NCBI GenBank assembly: GCA_022729615.1
Contig: DZAQ01000003.1
Coordinates: 1-38,723 of the forward strand
Source of the DNA: Sulfurovum sp.
GTDB taxonomy: Bacteria > Campylobacterota > Campylobacteria > Campylobacterales > Sulfurovaceae
Direction of reading: 5' to 3'
Length of the DNA stretch: 38,723 nt
Part shown: piece by piece, positions 7,763 through 16,179 of the stretch
Numbering within the stretch: the stretch's first letter is position 1
Layout: the number at the start of each line of letters is the position of its first letter
Notes under the pieces: generated by a model
Database searches by the model: none
What the model was told of the DNA's origin: nothing
Seen by the model: only the letters and a program-made list of their open reading frames with translations
Program-made: the position numbers and the translations under genes

Positions 7763-8161
7763 TTATTTTCCGCTTGTTGTAACGGCTTCGTCTTTGATTT
7801 TTGATGCAAGCTCTTTCGCGCTGGCACCGATCAATTTCACTCTTTTCACATCTTTTCCAAGCTTGTGAACACCTTTGATACTCTCAAGTGTGATCTCTTC
7901 AAGCTGAGCAATTGATGTGATTCTTTCGACATTGATGACATATGGCTTCTCAACACGAGATGTAAATCCAACTTTAGGCAAACGCTTATAAAGTGGCTGC
8001 TGACCGCCTTCGAAACCTCTTTTTTTATTGTAACCGGACCTTGCCTTCTGACCCTTGTTTCCTTTTCCGGCAGTCTTGCCTTGTCCAGAACCTTGTCCGC
8101 GACCAAGTCTCTTTGTCTCTCTTGTTGAACCGGGAGCCGGTTGTAAATTATGTAGTGACAT
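7763..8161 (-). CDS. rplO: 50S ribosomal protein L15
   Basis: 132-residue L15, a late-assembling 23S rRNA binder. MSLHNLQPAPGSTRETKRLG, the glycine-rich GSGQGKTAGKGNKGQKAR segment and FEGGQQPLYKRLPKVGF are diagnostic. It follows rpsE directly: rpmD (L30), which sits between them in E. coli, is absent. One base separates its stop from the secY ATG. Confidence 0.97.
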   Translation of the reverse strand: MSLHNLQPAPGSTRETKRLGRGQGSGQGKTAGKGNKGQKARSGYNKKRGFEGGQQPLYKRLPKVGFTSRVEKPYVINVERITSIAQLEEITLESIKGVHKLGKDVKRVKLIGASAKELASKIKDEAVTTSGK

Positions 8162-8171
8162 ACCCTACTCC

Positions 8172-8615
8172 TTAAGATTTTACTCTTGAGAGCGCTTGAA
8201 TAGTAGCTCTCACGAGATTGTTCGGGTTGTTCGAACCAATTGATTTTGTAAGGATATCTTTTATCCCCGCAAGTTCGATAACCGGTCGTGCCGCACCACC
8301 TGCAATAACCCCGGTACCTTCACTTGCCGGTCTTAGAAGCACTCTGCTTGCATTGAATTTATGCTCAATATCGTGCGCGATTGTTGAACCTTTGATATTT
8401 ATTTTCACTAGGTTCTTGAATGCGTCGTCAACCGCTTTTTTGATGGCATCCGGAACCTCTTTTGCTTTTCCAAAACCATATCCTACTGTCCCTTTTTTAT
8501 CACCGATAACGACAAGGGCTGTAAATCTAAATCTTCTTCCGCCTTTAACAACTTTCGTAACACGACCGATGTTGACGATCGCCTCTTCAAAATCTTCTCT
8601 ATTTATATTTTCCAT
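8172..8615 (-). CDS. rpsE: 30S ribosomal protein S5
   Basis: 147-residue S5, involved in decoding accuracy and mRNA unwinding at the 30S entry site. It has the N-terminal double-stranded RNA-binding fold (RVTKVVKGGRRFRFTALVVI, GYGFGKAKEVPDAIKKA) and the C-terminal part with SEGTGVIAGGAARPVIELAG. ATG start, 9 bp after rplR. Confidence 0.98.
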   Translation of the reverse strand: MENINREDFEEAIVNIGRVTKVVKGGRRFRFTALVVIGDKKGTVGYGFGKAKEVPDAIKKAVDDAFKNLVKINIKGSTIAHDIEHKFNASRVLLRPASEGTGVIAGGAARPVIELAGIKDILTKSIGSNNPNNLVRATIQALSRVKS

Positions 8616-8624
8616 CTAGTTTCC

Positions 8625-8981
8625 TTAAAACTTAATACCGGCATCTCTGAGCGCATCTGCAAAAGATGCAACCACGCCATGATACAGATATCCATTTCTA
8701 TCAAAAACAACTGTATCAATATTTTTTGATGCAAGATTTTTACCAAGTTCCTGGGCTATCTTTTTTACATCTTCTCGATTGACGCCAACACCTATTTTTT
8801 TACCATCGGCTGCAGCAAGTGTGCTTCCGCTGGCATCATCAATTACCTGCGCATAGAAATACTTATTTGACTTAAATACTGTCAGTCTTGGCTTCTCTTG
8901 AGTTCCAGATATTTTGCCCCTGATTCTCGCTTTTCTTTGAGCTTGTAGTTTATTTTTTCTCTTTTGAATACTTTTTAACAT
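8625..8981 (-). CDS. rplR: 50S ribosomal protein L18
   Basis: 118-residue L18, the 5S rRNA binder. It has a basic N-terminal tail (KRKNKLQAQRKARIRGKISG), then RLTVFKSNKYFYAQVIDDA and the C-terminal FDRNGYLYHGVVASFADALR with ending GIKF. Normal length, between rplF and rpsE as expected. Confidence 0.98.
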   Translation of the reverse strand: MLKSIQKRKNKLQAQRKARIRGKISGTQEKPRLTVFKSNKYFYAQVIDDASGSTLAAADGKKIGVGVNREDVKKIAQELGKNLASKNIDTVVFDRNGYLYHGVVASFADALRDAGIKF

Positions 8982-8992
8982 CTACTTACTCC

Positions 8993-9535
8993 TTACTTTT
9001 TCTTACCGGATGATTTACCGGCTTTTCTGAGTACGACTTCACCGCTGTATCGAATTCCCTTGCCTTTGTATGGCTCAACTGCTCTAAATTCTCTGATTTT
9101 AGCTGCAACTTGACCTACAACTTGCTTGTCGCTGCCGCTGATCACGATAGTATTTTTATCGACTTTGACCTCAATTCCCTCAGGAACATCAAATTTGATA
9201 TCATGAGAGTATCCCAATTGAAGGGTCAATACATCTCCTTGGATTGCAGCTCTGTAACCAACCCCATTGATCTCCAAAGTCTTTGAAAATCCTTTGTCAA
9301 GACCAACCATGATGTTGCTGAAAAGCGCTCGATAAGTTCCCCAAAATGCAGATCCCTCTTTGGTTTCTGCCACTTTTGAAAAAGTAACCTCTTTCTCTTC
9401 TATATTGATTCCCACTCTGCCGTGAGTCTCCAATCTTTTTTCCAAATTGCCTTTTTTGGCAATAATTATCGTACCGTCAACAGAGACCGCTACGCCATTT
9501 GTAATGGCAACAGGTAGTTTTCCTACTCTAGACAT
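8993..9535 (-). CDS. rplF: 50S ribosomal protein L6
   Basis: 180-residue L6 with two related domains, located near the factor-binding site. It begins MSRVGKLPVAITNGVAV. GVGYRAAIQGDVLTLQLGYS and the C-terminal EPYKGKGIRYSGEVVLRKAG are the family signature. 11 bp after rpsH. Confidence 0.98.
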   Translation of the reverse strand: MSRVGKLPVAITNGVAVSVDGTIIIAKKGNLEKRLETHGRVGINIEEKEVTFSKVAETKEGSAFWGTYRALFSNIMVGLDKGFSKTLEINGVGYRAAIQGDVLTLQLGYSHDIKFDVPEGIEVKVDKNTIVISGSDKQVVGQVAAKIREFRAVEPYKGKGIRYSGEVVLRKAGKSSGKKK

Positions 9536-9546
9536 AAACTTCCTCC

Positions 9547-9942
9547 TTACCAGATACTACAAATAACTTCGCCGCCAATGCCGCGCTTATAAGCTTCATC
9601 ATTTGGAAGCACACCTTGACTGGTTGAAACAACAAGTGTTCCATAGCCATTTTTGAAAACTTTGATTGTATCTTTGCCTTGGTGAACGCGTCGTCCCGGC
9701 TTTGATATTTTTTTGATCTCATTGATAGTGCTATGACCATTTTCGTCATACTTGAGCACTACTTTTATGGTTTTTTTATTCCCGTCTTCTTTGACTTTAT
9801 AGCTCTCAAGATACCCTTTATCTACTAATATTGAAACTATTGATTCAATATTATTTGAGTGCAAAAGCACAGTTGTGTCCAATCTTCTTTGTGCAGCATT
9901 TCTTACGCGAGTAAGAGAGTCTGCAATAATATCTGTCATCAT
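9547..9942 (-). CDS. rpsH: 30S ribosomal protein S8
   Basis: 131-residue S8, which organises the central domain of 16S rRNA and in E. coli also represses spc-operon translation. MMTDIIADSLTRVRNAAQRR and the end GTLVVSTSQGVLPNDEAYK with IGGEVICSIW are typical. Two adjacent ATG codons open the gene (9942 and 9939); the first is used here. Confidence 0.97.
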   Translation of the reverse strand: MMTDIIADSLTRVRNAAQRRLDTTVLLHSNNIESIVSILVDKGYLESYKVKEDGNKKTIKVVLKYDENGHSTINEIKKISKPGRRVHQGKDTIKVFKNGYGTLVVSTSQGVLPNDEAYKRGIGGEVICSIW

Positions 9943-9957
9943 CTATTTACTCCTTGA

Positions 9958-10143
9958 TTACCAGCTTGCTTTACGCATGCCTGGGATTTGACCCTCATTG
10001 GCCATTTTTCTTAAACATATACGGCAGATACCAAAATCTTGATATACCGAGTGTGGTCTTCCGCAAATTGAACATCTTGTATAGGCTCTTACAGCAAATT
10101 TTGGCTTTTGCTGCTGCTTATTGATCATAGATTTTTTGGCCAT
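9958..10143 (-). CDS. rpsN: 30S ribosomal protein S14, zinc-binding type Z
   Basis: 61-residue short S14. C24, C27, C40 and C43 (CSIC ... CRIC) make the zinc ribbon of the type-Z protein, in contrast to the long zinc-free form of E. coli. The ending GQIPGMRKASW is conserved. Its ATG overlaps the rplE stop by one base (TAATG). Confidence 0.97.
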   Translation of the reverse strand: MAKKSMINKQQQKPKFAVRAYTRCSICGRPHSVYQDFGICRICLRKMANEGQIPGMRKASW

Positions 10144-10688
10144 TATTTTCTCCCTTTTGCAAATGGCATTCCAAGTTTCTCAAGGAGAATAAATGCCTGC
10201 TTGTCGTCTTGAACACTTGTTACAATCGTAATATTCATACCATGTGTTTTAATAATCTTGTCATAGACCACTTCCGGGAACATAAGCTGCTCTTGAAGAC
10301 CGAAGTTATAAGCGCCTCTTCCGTCAAAACCTTTTCTTGGAACACCTCTAAAGTCTTTTACTTTTGGAAGTGCGATAGATACAAGCTTGTCAAAGAAATT
10401 GTACATACTTGCGCCTCTAAGTGTCACCTTGATACCGCTTGGGCTTCCCTCTCTTGCCTTAAAACCCGCAACAGACTTTTTTGCCATAATGATATTGGCT
10501 TTTTGTCCGGCGATCAAAGAGATCGTATCAGCCATATTTTGGATAAGTTTCGTATCTTTGCCCTCTTCTCCGGCACCGACACTGATCACTATCTTCTCAA
10601 GCTTCGGAGTCTGCATCGCATTTTTGATACCGCACTCTTCCCTGAGTGCCGGTACGATGTCATTGTACTTTTGCTTCATTCTACTCAT
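10143..10688 (-). CDS. rplE: 50S ribosomal protein L5
   Basis: 181-residue L5 of the central protuberance, which binds 5S rRNA and contacts S13. YNDIVPALREECGIKNAMQT, the SVAGFKAREGSPSGIKVTLR stretch and FRGVPRKGFDGRGAYNFGL are conserved. ATG start, 4 bp after rplX. Confidence 0.98.
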   Translation of the reverse strand: MSRMKQKYNDIVPALREECGIKNAMQTPKLEKIVISVGAGEEGKDTKLIQNMADTISLIAGQKANIIMAKKSVAGFKAREGSPSGIKVTLRGASMYNFFDKLVSIALPKVKDFRGVPRKGFDGRGAYNFGLQEQLMFPEVVYDKIIKTHGMNITIVTSVQDDKQAFILLEKLGMPFAKGRK

Positions 10689-10692
10689 TGGT

Positions 10693-10926
10693 TCAACCCT
10701 CTACTTTTTTTACATTGGAGACATGGATCGGCATCTCTTTTTGTGCAAATCCACCATCTTTATTCTCTTCAGTAGGCTTAATAGCTTTTTTTGCCACTCT
10801 GCATCCTGCAACGATCACAGACTCATTTTTAGGAAGTACTTGCAAAATTTTGCCGCTTTTGCCTTTGTCATCTCCCGCGATGATCACAACCTGATCACCC
10901 TTTTTGACTTTCATCTTTGTTGCCAT
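10693..10926 (-). CDS. rplX: 50S ribosomal protein L24
   Basis: 77-residue L24, an assembly-initiating protein with a KOW motif (KVKKGDQVVIIAGDDKGKSG). The start is set at the ATG at 10926, which overlaps the rplN stop (TAATG) and has GGAGG 7 nt upstream. An in-frame ATG at 10932 is only 1 nt from that GGAGG, so it is unlikely. C-terminus reads PIHVSNVKKVEG. Confidence 0.96.
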   Translation of the reverse strand: MATKMKVKKGDQVVIIAGDDKGKSGKILQVLPKNESVIVAGCRVAKKAIKPTEENKDGGFAQKEMPIHVSNVKKVEG

Positions 10927-11294
10927 TACCATACCTCCGGAGCAAGCGATACTATTTTCATAAAACCTGCGTATCTTGTTTCACGGCTGACCGGTCCGAA
11001 AATACGCGTACCAATCGGCTCTCTTTTGTCGTCGATAATTACTGCGGCATTGTCATCAAATCGGATCAATGATCCATTTTCTCTTTGAATCTCTTTTTTG
11101 GTTCTCACAACCACAGCTTTAACAACTTTACCTTTTTTTACTTTTCCGCTAGGAAGAGCTTTTTTTACTGAAGCGATGATGACATCACCGACAGTTGCAT
11201 ATCTTCTTTTAGATCCGCCAAGAACCTTGATACACATGATCTCTTTCGCGCCGCTATTATCGGCTACGCTTAGTCTTGTAAAACTCTGTATCAT
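10926..11294 (-). CDS. rplN: 50S ribosomal protein L14
   Basis: 122-residue L14, part of the intersubunit surface. MIQSFTRLSVADNSGAKEIM and the ending FMKIVSLAPEVW are near-universal. ATG overlaps the rpsQ stop by one base (TAATG), and its own stop overlaps the rplX start in the same way. Confidence 0.98.
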   Translation of the reverse strand: MIQSFTRLSVADNSGAKEIMCIKVLGGSKRRYATVGDVIIASVKKALPSGKVKKGKVVKAVVVRTKKEIQRENGSLIRFDDNAAVIIDDKREPIGTRIFGPVSRETRYAGFMKIVSLAPEVW

Positions 11295-11542
11295 TATGCT
11301 TCTCCTCTTTTGAGGATCTCAAGCAATCTAAAGCTCTTGGTTTTTGAAAGCGGTCTGCACTCAATCGCCTCAATAGTATCACCTGGTCTTGTCTCATTCT
11401 TCTCATCATGAACAAGATATTTCTTAAATCTTTTTACGGTTTTGTGATATCTTGGATGAAGAACTCGTCTTTCAACCATTACTGTTGCCGTTTTATCGCC
11501 GGCTATTTTTATCACTGTACCGGTTATTTGTCTTTTTGGCAT
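11294..11542 (-). CDS. rpsQ: 30S ribosomal protein S17
   Basis: 82-residue OB-fold S17. MPKRQITGTVIKIAGDKTAT, HPRYHKTVKRFKKYLVHDE and the C-terminal PLSKTKSFRLLEILKRGEA are typical. It follows rpmC by 11 bp and is coupled to rplN. Confidence 0.98.
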   Translation of the reverse strand: MPKRQITGTVIKIAGDKTATVMVERRVLHPRYHKTVKRFKKYLVHDEKNETRPGDTIEAIECRPLSKTKSFRLLEILKRGEA

Positions 11543-11553
11543 CGTCCGACCCC

Positions 11554-11745
11554 CTACTTCGATCTAACAGCAGTCAATGCTGTCTGTATTCTTGCGATAT
11601 CTTTTTTGGCAGCGCTCAACTCGGTAGTGTTTGTAAGCTGCATAGTTTTTTGTTTTGCTTTCAATGTAAAAAGCTCGAGTTTCTTCTCTTTGAGAGATGC
11701 AAGAAGCTCAACTTCTGTTTTGGTTGTCAAATCAGTATATTTCAT
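11554..11745 (-). CDS. rpmC: 50S ribosomal protein L29
   Basis: 63-residue helical L29 at the tunnel exit, where trigger factor and SRP dock. The start is the ATG at 11745 (MKYTDLTTKTEVELLASLKE), preceded by AAAGGATAGCA. A longer open frame reaches 11799 but would lie inside rplP without support. Even so, the gene overlaps the 3' end of rplP by 14 bp. Confidence 0.95.
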   Translation of the reverse strand: MKYTDLTTKTEVELLASLKEKKLELFTLKAKQKTMQLTNTTELSAAKKDIARIQTALTAVRSK

Positions 11746-12157
11746 TGCTATCCTTTCGAGAAATAATCTTCGTTTTGAAGGGCAATTTATGTTGTGCAAG
11801 TGTCAAAGCCTCTCTTGAGAGCTCTTCCGCTACACCTGTCATTTCAAAAATGATTCTGCCCGGCTTAATATTCATAACCCACTTATCTACAGAGCCCTTA
11901 CCTTTACCCATTCTGGTTTCCAAAGGTTTTGCCGTAAGCGGCTTATCTGGGAAAACTCGAATCCAAGTTTTTCCCATTCTGTTGATACGACGAGTCATAG
12001 TGATCCTCGCAGCCTCTATCTGTCTAGAGTCAATTCTCCCAGCCTCGATGGCTTTGATCGCATACTCGCCAAACTCTATTTTATTACCATTGAAAGACTT
12101 GCCTCTGCTGCGGCCTTTCATTTGCTTTCGCCATTTTGTTCTTTTAGGCATTAACAT
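11732..12157 (-). CDS. rplP: 50S ribosomal protein L16
   Basis: 141-residue L16, which helps form the A-site side of the peptidyl-transferase region. MLMPKRTKWRKQMKGRSRGK, RQIEAARITMTRRINRMGK and MGKGKGSVDKWV are family hallmarks. It starts 2 bp after rpsC. Its C-terminus overlaps the rpmC start by 14 bp, a tighter packing than the TAATG junctions. Confidence 0.97.
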   Translation of the reverse strand: MLMPKRTKWRKQMKGRSRGKSFNGNKIEFGEYAIKAIEAGRIDSRQIEAARITMTRRINRMGKTWIRVFPDKPLTAKPLETRMGKGKGSVDKWVMNIKPGRIIFEMTGVAEELSREALTLAQHKLPFKTKIISRKDSNEIY

Positions 12158-12159
12158 GA

Positions 12160-12858
12160 CTATTCACCTCTTCTTCTGGATGGCTTTCTAGCAGCCTTTT
12201 TCTCTTCTGGAGCATCAGCCTGGATTCCCTTTTGGAGTACTTCGCCTTTGAATATCCAAACTTTAATCCCGATGATTCCATAAGTTGTGTGTGCTTCCGC
12301 AAATCCATAATCAATTTTTGCTCTGAGTGTATGCAAAGGAACTCTTCCCTCAAGATACCATTCAGTTCTTGCTATTTCAGCGCCGCCAAGACGACCGGCT
12401 ACTGAGATCTTGATCCCCTTAGCGCCTGATTTGAGCGCGCCTTGAATCACTTTTTTCATCGCTCTTCTAAAAGCAGTTCTTCTCTCAAGCTGTGTCGCGA
12501 CATTTTCAGCAGCAAGCTGAGCGTTTGCCTGCGGCTTGCTCTCCTCTTTTATATTGAGCAATACATCTTTATTGAGCATGTTTGTAAGTGTCTCTTTGAG
12601 CTTCTCGATATCTCCGCCTTTTTTCCCGATGATAAGACCCGGACGCGCGGTAACAATATTGATTCTCAATTTTTTTGCAGTTCTTTCAATTATGATATTG
12701 GAAACACCCGCATAAAAAAGCTCTTTTTTGAGATACTTTCTAATTTTATAGTCTTCAGCAATGAAGTCTGCTGCTCTTGTTTTTTCCGGAAACCATCTTG
12801 ATTCCCAGTTTCTATTTATCCCAAGTCTCAAACCTATAGGATTAACTTTCTGACCCAT
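12160..12858 (-). CDS. rpsC: 30S ribosomal protein S3
   Basis: 232-residue S3 at the mRNA entry channel. GQKVNPIGLRLGINRNWESR opens the protein. The KH domain has LIIGKKGGDIEKLKETL, and the C-terminal domain carries GVKVWIFKGEVL-type sequence (GIKVWIFKGEVLQ). The basic tail ends KKAARKPSRRRGE. It is coupled to rplV by a 1-bp TAATG overlap. Confidence 0.98.
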   Translation of the reverse strand: MGQKVNPIGLRLGINRNWESRWFPEKTRAADFIAEDYKIRKYLKKELFYAGVSNIIIERTAKKLRINIVTARPGLIIGKKGGDIEKLKETLTNMLNKDVLLNIKEESKPQANAQLAAENVATQLERRTAFRRAMKKVIQGALKSGAKGIKISVAGRLGGAEIARTEWYLEGRVPLHTLRAKIDYGFAEAHTTYGIIGIKVWIFKGEVLQKGIQADAPEEKKAARKPSRRRGE

Positions 12859-13211
12859 TATGCACCCTTCTTCGTGGTTTCTTTTTCACTTTTGACCGGC
12901 TCGCCGACTTCAACCAAGATATGAGATGTTGGCTTAATGATTCTGCTGGCTGTACCGCGAGCTCTTGGCTTCCATCGCTTCATAACGGCAGCTTTGTCCA
13001 CTCTACAGCTTGTGATCTCCACTTCATTTGGTTCAAAATCGCCATTTGCAACCGCAGAAGCGATTACTTTTGAGATGATACCCGCCGCTTTGTTTGGCAT
13101 AAATTCCAAGCTTGCAAGCGCAAGTTCAGCATTCATTCCTTGAACTTCACGAGCGATCAATCTTGCTTTTGTGGGTGATACTCGTACAAATTTTAATAAT
13201 GCTCTACTCAT
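12858..13211 (-). CDS. rplV: 50S ribosomal protein L22
   Basis: 117-residue L22, whose beta-hairpin lines the exit tunnel and influences macrolide response. FVRVSPTKARLIAREVQGM and the hairpin MKRWKPRARGTASRIIKPTS are conserved. A charged C-terminal tail (VKSEKETTKKGA) is slightly longer than in E. coli. Confidence 0.98.
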   Translation of the reverse strand: MSRALLKFVRVSPTKARLIAREVQGMNAELALASLEFMPNKAAGIISKVIASAVANGDFEPNEVEITSCRVDKAAVMKRWKPRARGTASRIIKPTSHILVEVGEPVKSEKETTKKGA

Positions 13212-13220
13212 TTTTCACCC

Positions 13221-13499
13221 CTATCCTATCTTCTTCTGAACAGAACCTTTGTGGCCCTTAAATGTTCTTGTTGGCGCAAATTCACCGAGTTTGTAACCGA
13301 TATGATTTTCTGTTACAAATACAGGGATAAACTGTCTTCCATTGTGTACATTGATCGTCAAACCAATGAACTCAGGGAAAATAACCGATCTTCTAGACCA
13401 AGTCTTGATCGGTTTTGTTGAATTTTCCTCTTTTGCTTTTAATACTTTTTTCATAAGGTGACCATCAATAAATGGACCTTTTTTTGTAGATCTTGCCAT
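13221..13499 (-). CDS. rpsS: 30S ribosomal protein S19
   Basis: 92-residue S19 of the small-subunit head. ARSTKKGPFIDGHLMKKVLK, the TWSRRSVIFPEFIGLTINVH stretch, and the end GEFAPTRTFKGHKGSVQKK are near-invariant. ATG start, 9 bp after rplB. Confidence 0.98.
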   Translation of the reverse strand: MARSTKKGPFIDGHLMKKVLKAKEENSTKPIKTWSRRSVIFPEFIGLTINVHNGRQFIPVFVTENHIGYKLGEFAPTRTFKGHKGSVQKKIG

Positions 13500-13508
13500 T
13501 TTAGCCCC

Positions 13509-14336
13509 TTACTTCTTGCGCTTAGCGATGATAAGTTTATCGCTTGCTTTTTTCTTGCGAGTTTTGAATCCTTTGGCTGGCGTACCCCAAGGAGAAACAG
13601 GATGCCCTGAAGAACCGGTTTTACCCTCTCCGCCACCGTGCGGGTGATCGACCGGGTTCATTGCGGAACCTCTTGTTTGAGGTCTGATACCGATATGTCT
13701 ATTTCGTCCGGCTTTTCCGATAACGATATTTGAAAAATCTTCGTTTCCGACAGTTCCGATCGTTGCCAAACACTCGCCAAGAACATAACGCATTTCGCTC
13801 GAAGGCATTCTGAGGGAAACATACTTTCCATCTCTACCCATGATCTGCGCATATCCGCCTGCTGATCTGGCTATTTTGCCGCCTTGACCGGGATTGAGTT
13901 CAATATTGTGAACCAAAGTACCGACCGGGATACTTTTGAGTTTCATTGCATTGCCTGTTTTGATATCAAGTCCAGCTTCGGCTGACATGATCTTTTCGCC
14001 GACAACCAACCCTTTGGGCTGAATGATATATCTCTTTTCGCCATCTACATAATTGATCAGGCAGATTCTGCAGTTTCTGTATGGATCATACTCAACTGTA
14101 GCAACCGTGCCTTCAATGCCGAATTTATTTCTTTTGAAATCGATGATTCTATAGAGCTTTTTTGCTCCAGCCTCTCTGTGTCTTGATGTAATTCTTCCGT
14201 TTGAATTTCTTCCTGCTGTTGCCGGAAGCTTCACAAGAAGACTTCTCACGCTTGCTTTCGCGGTAATATCTCCGCTATCGAGATTGGTCATATAACGACG
14301 CGAAGGCGTTGTTGGTTTATAAGTTTTTATTGCCAT
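13509..14336 (-). CDS. rplB: 50S ribosomal protein L2
   Basis: 275-residue L2, a peptidyl-transferase-proximal 23S rRNA protein. AIKTYKPTTPSRRYMTNLDS opens the protein. The conserved GSAMNPVDHPHGGGEGKTGS segment contains the histidine important for activity, and GTPAKGFKTRKKKASDKLI closes it. Normal length. Confidence 0.98.
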   Translation of the reverse strand: MAIKTYKPTTPSRRYMTNLDSGDITAKASVRSLLVKLPATAGRNSNGRITSRHREAGAKKLYRIIDFKRNKFGIEGTVATVEYDPYRNCRICLINYVDGEKRYIIQPKGLVVGEKIMSAEAGLDIKTGNAMKLKSIPVGTLVHNIELNPGQGGKIARSAGGYAQIMGRDGKYVSLRMPSSEMRYVLGECLATIGTVGNEDFSNIVIGKAGRNRHIGIRPQTRGSAMNPVDHPHGGGEGKTGSSGHPVSPWGTPAKGFKTRKKKASDKLIIAKRKK

Positions 14337-14346
14337 CTATTCCTCC

Positions 14347-14628
14347 TTATACCGCTAGGCTTTCAATTTTGGCATCTTCCGGGAGCTTGACATAAAATTT
14401 CTTCATATCATTTCTTTTTCCCTCAACACCTCTAAATCGTTTTACTTTTCCTTCAACTCTCATTGAATTTACTTTCAATGGGTTGATGCCAAAGTACTCT
14501 TTGAATACTTCTCTCAAGCCATTTTTTGTCATTCTAGGTGTTGTTTGTACTACGATGACGCCCATTTCTTGAAGCTCAATACTCTTCTCTGTGTACATAA
14601 TTGATTTGATATCTGTAATGTCTGCCAT
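14347..14628 (-). CDS. rplW: 50S ribosomal protein L23
   Basis: 93-residue L23, the trigger-factor and SRP docking protein at the tunnel exit. IMYTEKSIELQEMGVIVVQT, the EVFKEYFGINPLKVNSMRV stretch and VKRFRGVEGKRNDMKKFYV match the family. It starts 1 bp after rplD. Confidence 0.96.
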   Translation of the reverse strand: MADITDIKSIMYTEKSIELQEMGVIVVQTTPRMTKNGLREVFKEYFGINPLKVNSMRVEGKVKRFRGVEGKRNDMKKFYVKLPEDAKIESLAV

Positions 14629-14629
14629 C

Positions 14630-15223
14630 TTAACTCTCTTTTGTCAATTTTTCCCATACAGTCTTTTCGATAACTATCGAACTGTATGCCGCCGCCAAAT
14701 AAGCATTGAGCTCATTTGATTCGATCAAATAACTATTTTGTAGATTTCTGAATGCTAAAAATGTTTTATCATCAATCATCTCTTTTACCACAAGAACATC
14801 TCTTTGTCCAAGATTTTTCACATAAAGCGCTGCATCTTTCGTCTTGCCTGATTCGACCACAAGCGAGTCAACTACATATACTTTTTCATTTGCAACCTTC
14901 TCGGCTATCGCATGAAAAAGAGCAAGTTTTTTCTGTTTTTTGTTGACTTTTTGATCATAATTTCTGTTATTGTTCGGACCGAAAGCAACACCTCCGCCTA
15001 CAAATACAGGAGATGTGATCGAACCTGCTCTTGCTCTGCCGCCGCCTTTTTGCGCCCATGGCTTTTTACCGCCGCCGGTTACCATCGATCGAGTTTTTGC
15101 TTGAGCGCTATTGGCTCTCAATCCCGATGCATATGCCTTGCAATAAAGGTATAGATTATGTGGGTGAACTTCCAAAAACGCCTGTGGAAGCTCACTGCTT
15201 TTAATTACAACTGCTTTACTCAT
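14630..15223 (-). CDS. rplD: 50S ribosomal protein L4
   Basis: 197-residue L4. The extended tunnel loop is visible as the basic glycine-rich stretch TRSMVTGGGKKPWAQKGGGR with SITSPVFVGGGVAFGP. In E. coli L4 is the S10-operon autorepressor; I cannot tell whether this protein acts so here. ATG overlaps the rplC stop (ATGA). Confidence 0.97.
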   Translation of the reverse strand: MSKAVVIKSSELPQAFLEVHPHNLYLYCKAYASGLRANSAQAKTRSMVTGGGKKPWAQKGGGRARAGSITSPVFVGGGVAFGPNNNRNYDQKVNKKQKKLALFHAIAEKVANEKVYVVDSLVVESGKTKDAALYVKNLGQRDVLVVKEMIDDKTFLAFRNLQNSYLIESNELNAYLAAAYSSIVIEKTVWEKLTKES

Positions 15224-15801
15224 TTAACAATCCTTATCAATCCTCTAGCGCCGTTATGTCCGGGTATAGAGCCTTTTAGTACCAATATTCCGTTTTCAGC
15301 GTCAAAAGAGACAACATCATTTTTGACAGTCACTTTTGTGTTTCCGTACTGTCCGGGCATTTTTTTACCAGGCTGTACTCTTCCTGGCCACTCACAGTTA
15401 CCGATCGAACCGACTCTTCGTCCAAAACGGTGTCCGTGCTCTGCGGGACCGCCGCTGAAGTTGTGTCGTTTCATTGCTCCGGTAAATCCTCTGCCCTTTG
15501 TATTGAGTGAAGTTTTCACCAATGCCGCTTGGGCAAGCGGAGTAAGGCTCAAATCGCCTGCTTCTGTCCCTTGGGCTACATCTATGGTCATAAACTTATT
15601 GAACTCTTTTGAAATTCCATATTTTGACTGCTGACCCTCGATACTCTTGTTGAGCTTTTTGCTGCTATTGTATGCAACAAGCGCTTTCCCATCCTCTCTT
15701 ACTTCACACACTTTCGCGTCAACGACTTTCAAAAGCGTAACAGGAATACTGGGTACAGAGATTGTTCTGCTCATCCCAATTTTTTCTACAATATATTCCA
15801 T
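15220..15801 (-). CDS. rplC: 50S ribosomal protein L3
   Basis: 193-residue L3, an early-assembling protein near the peptidyl-transferase centre. MEYIVEKIGMSRTISVPSIP, FTGAMKRHNFSGGPAEHGHR and RVQPGKKMPGQYGNTKVTV are diagnostic. It has a shorter N-terminus than E. coli L3, as in related Campylobacterota. 9 bp after rpsJ. Confidence 0.97.
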   Translation of the reverse strand: MEYIVEKIGMSRTISVPSIPVTLLKVVDAKVCEVREDGKALVAYNSSKKLNKSIEGQQSKYGISKEFNKFMTIDVAQGTEAGDLSLTPLAQAALVKTSLNTKGRGFTGAMKRHNFSGGPAEHGHRFGRRVGSIGNCEWPGRVQPGKKMPGQYGNTKVTVKNDVVSFDAENGILVLKGSIPGHNGARGLIRIVK

Positions 15802-15810
15802 CTTTGCTCC

Positions 15811-16122
15811 TTACTTATCCATTGATCTTATCTCTACTTCTATCTCCGGAGCAAGATCCAGCTTCATAAGCGAATCTATTGTATCTGGAGTAGCAGAAAC
15901 GATATCAATCATTCTTCCGTGAATTCTAATTTCAAATTGCTCACGAGAATCTTTGTTGACATGCGGTGATCGAAGCACTGTATAGCGCTTCATCTTCGTA
16001 GGCATAGGGATCGGTCCTCTAATCTCTGCGCCTGTTCTTTTGACTGCATCTACGATAGCAGCAACTGATCTGTCTAAAACTCGGTGATCATAAGCCTTGA
16101 GCTTTAATCTAATTTTTTCCAT
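15811..16122 (-). CDS. rpsJ: 30S ribosomal protein S10
   Basis: 103-residue S10 (NusE), a ribosomal head protein that also acts in transcription antitermination with NusB. MEKIRLKLKAYDHRVLDRSV, RGPIPMPTKMKRYTVLRSPH and EIRIHGRMIDIV are conserved. The start is the ATG at 16122; an in-frame TTG one codon earlier is less likely. AAAGG lies upstream. It is the first gene of the cluster. Confidence 0.98.
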   Translation of the reverse strand: MEKIRLKLKAYDHRVLDRSVAAIVDAVKRTGAEIRGPIPMPTKMKRYTVLRSPHVNKDSREQFEIRIHGRMIDIVSATPDTIDSLMKLDLAPEIEVEIRSMDK

Positions 16123-16179
16123 CAAATTACCTTTCTAAAGAACTCGTCGGTCGTGCCGACATTTTTGTTTGGAGGCGAA

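Noticed and set aside
7762..7827. Longer SecY N-terminus starting at 7827
   Set aside because: It would lie within the end of rplO and add a basic stretch not found in SecY; ATG at 7761 gives the family's usual start.
8162..8171. Search for rpmD (L30) between rpsE and rplO
   Set aside because: Only 10 bp separate the genes. Absence of L30 is, to my knowledge, normal in this lineage.
10387..11088. 233-codon plus-strand open frame opposite rplE, rplX and rplN
   Set aside because: It covers three certain ribosomal genes; its hydrophobic-looking product is an effect of antisense codons.
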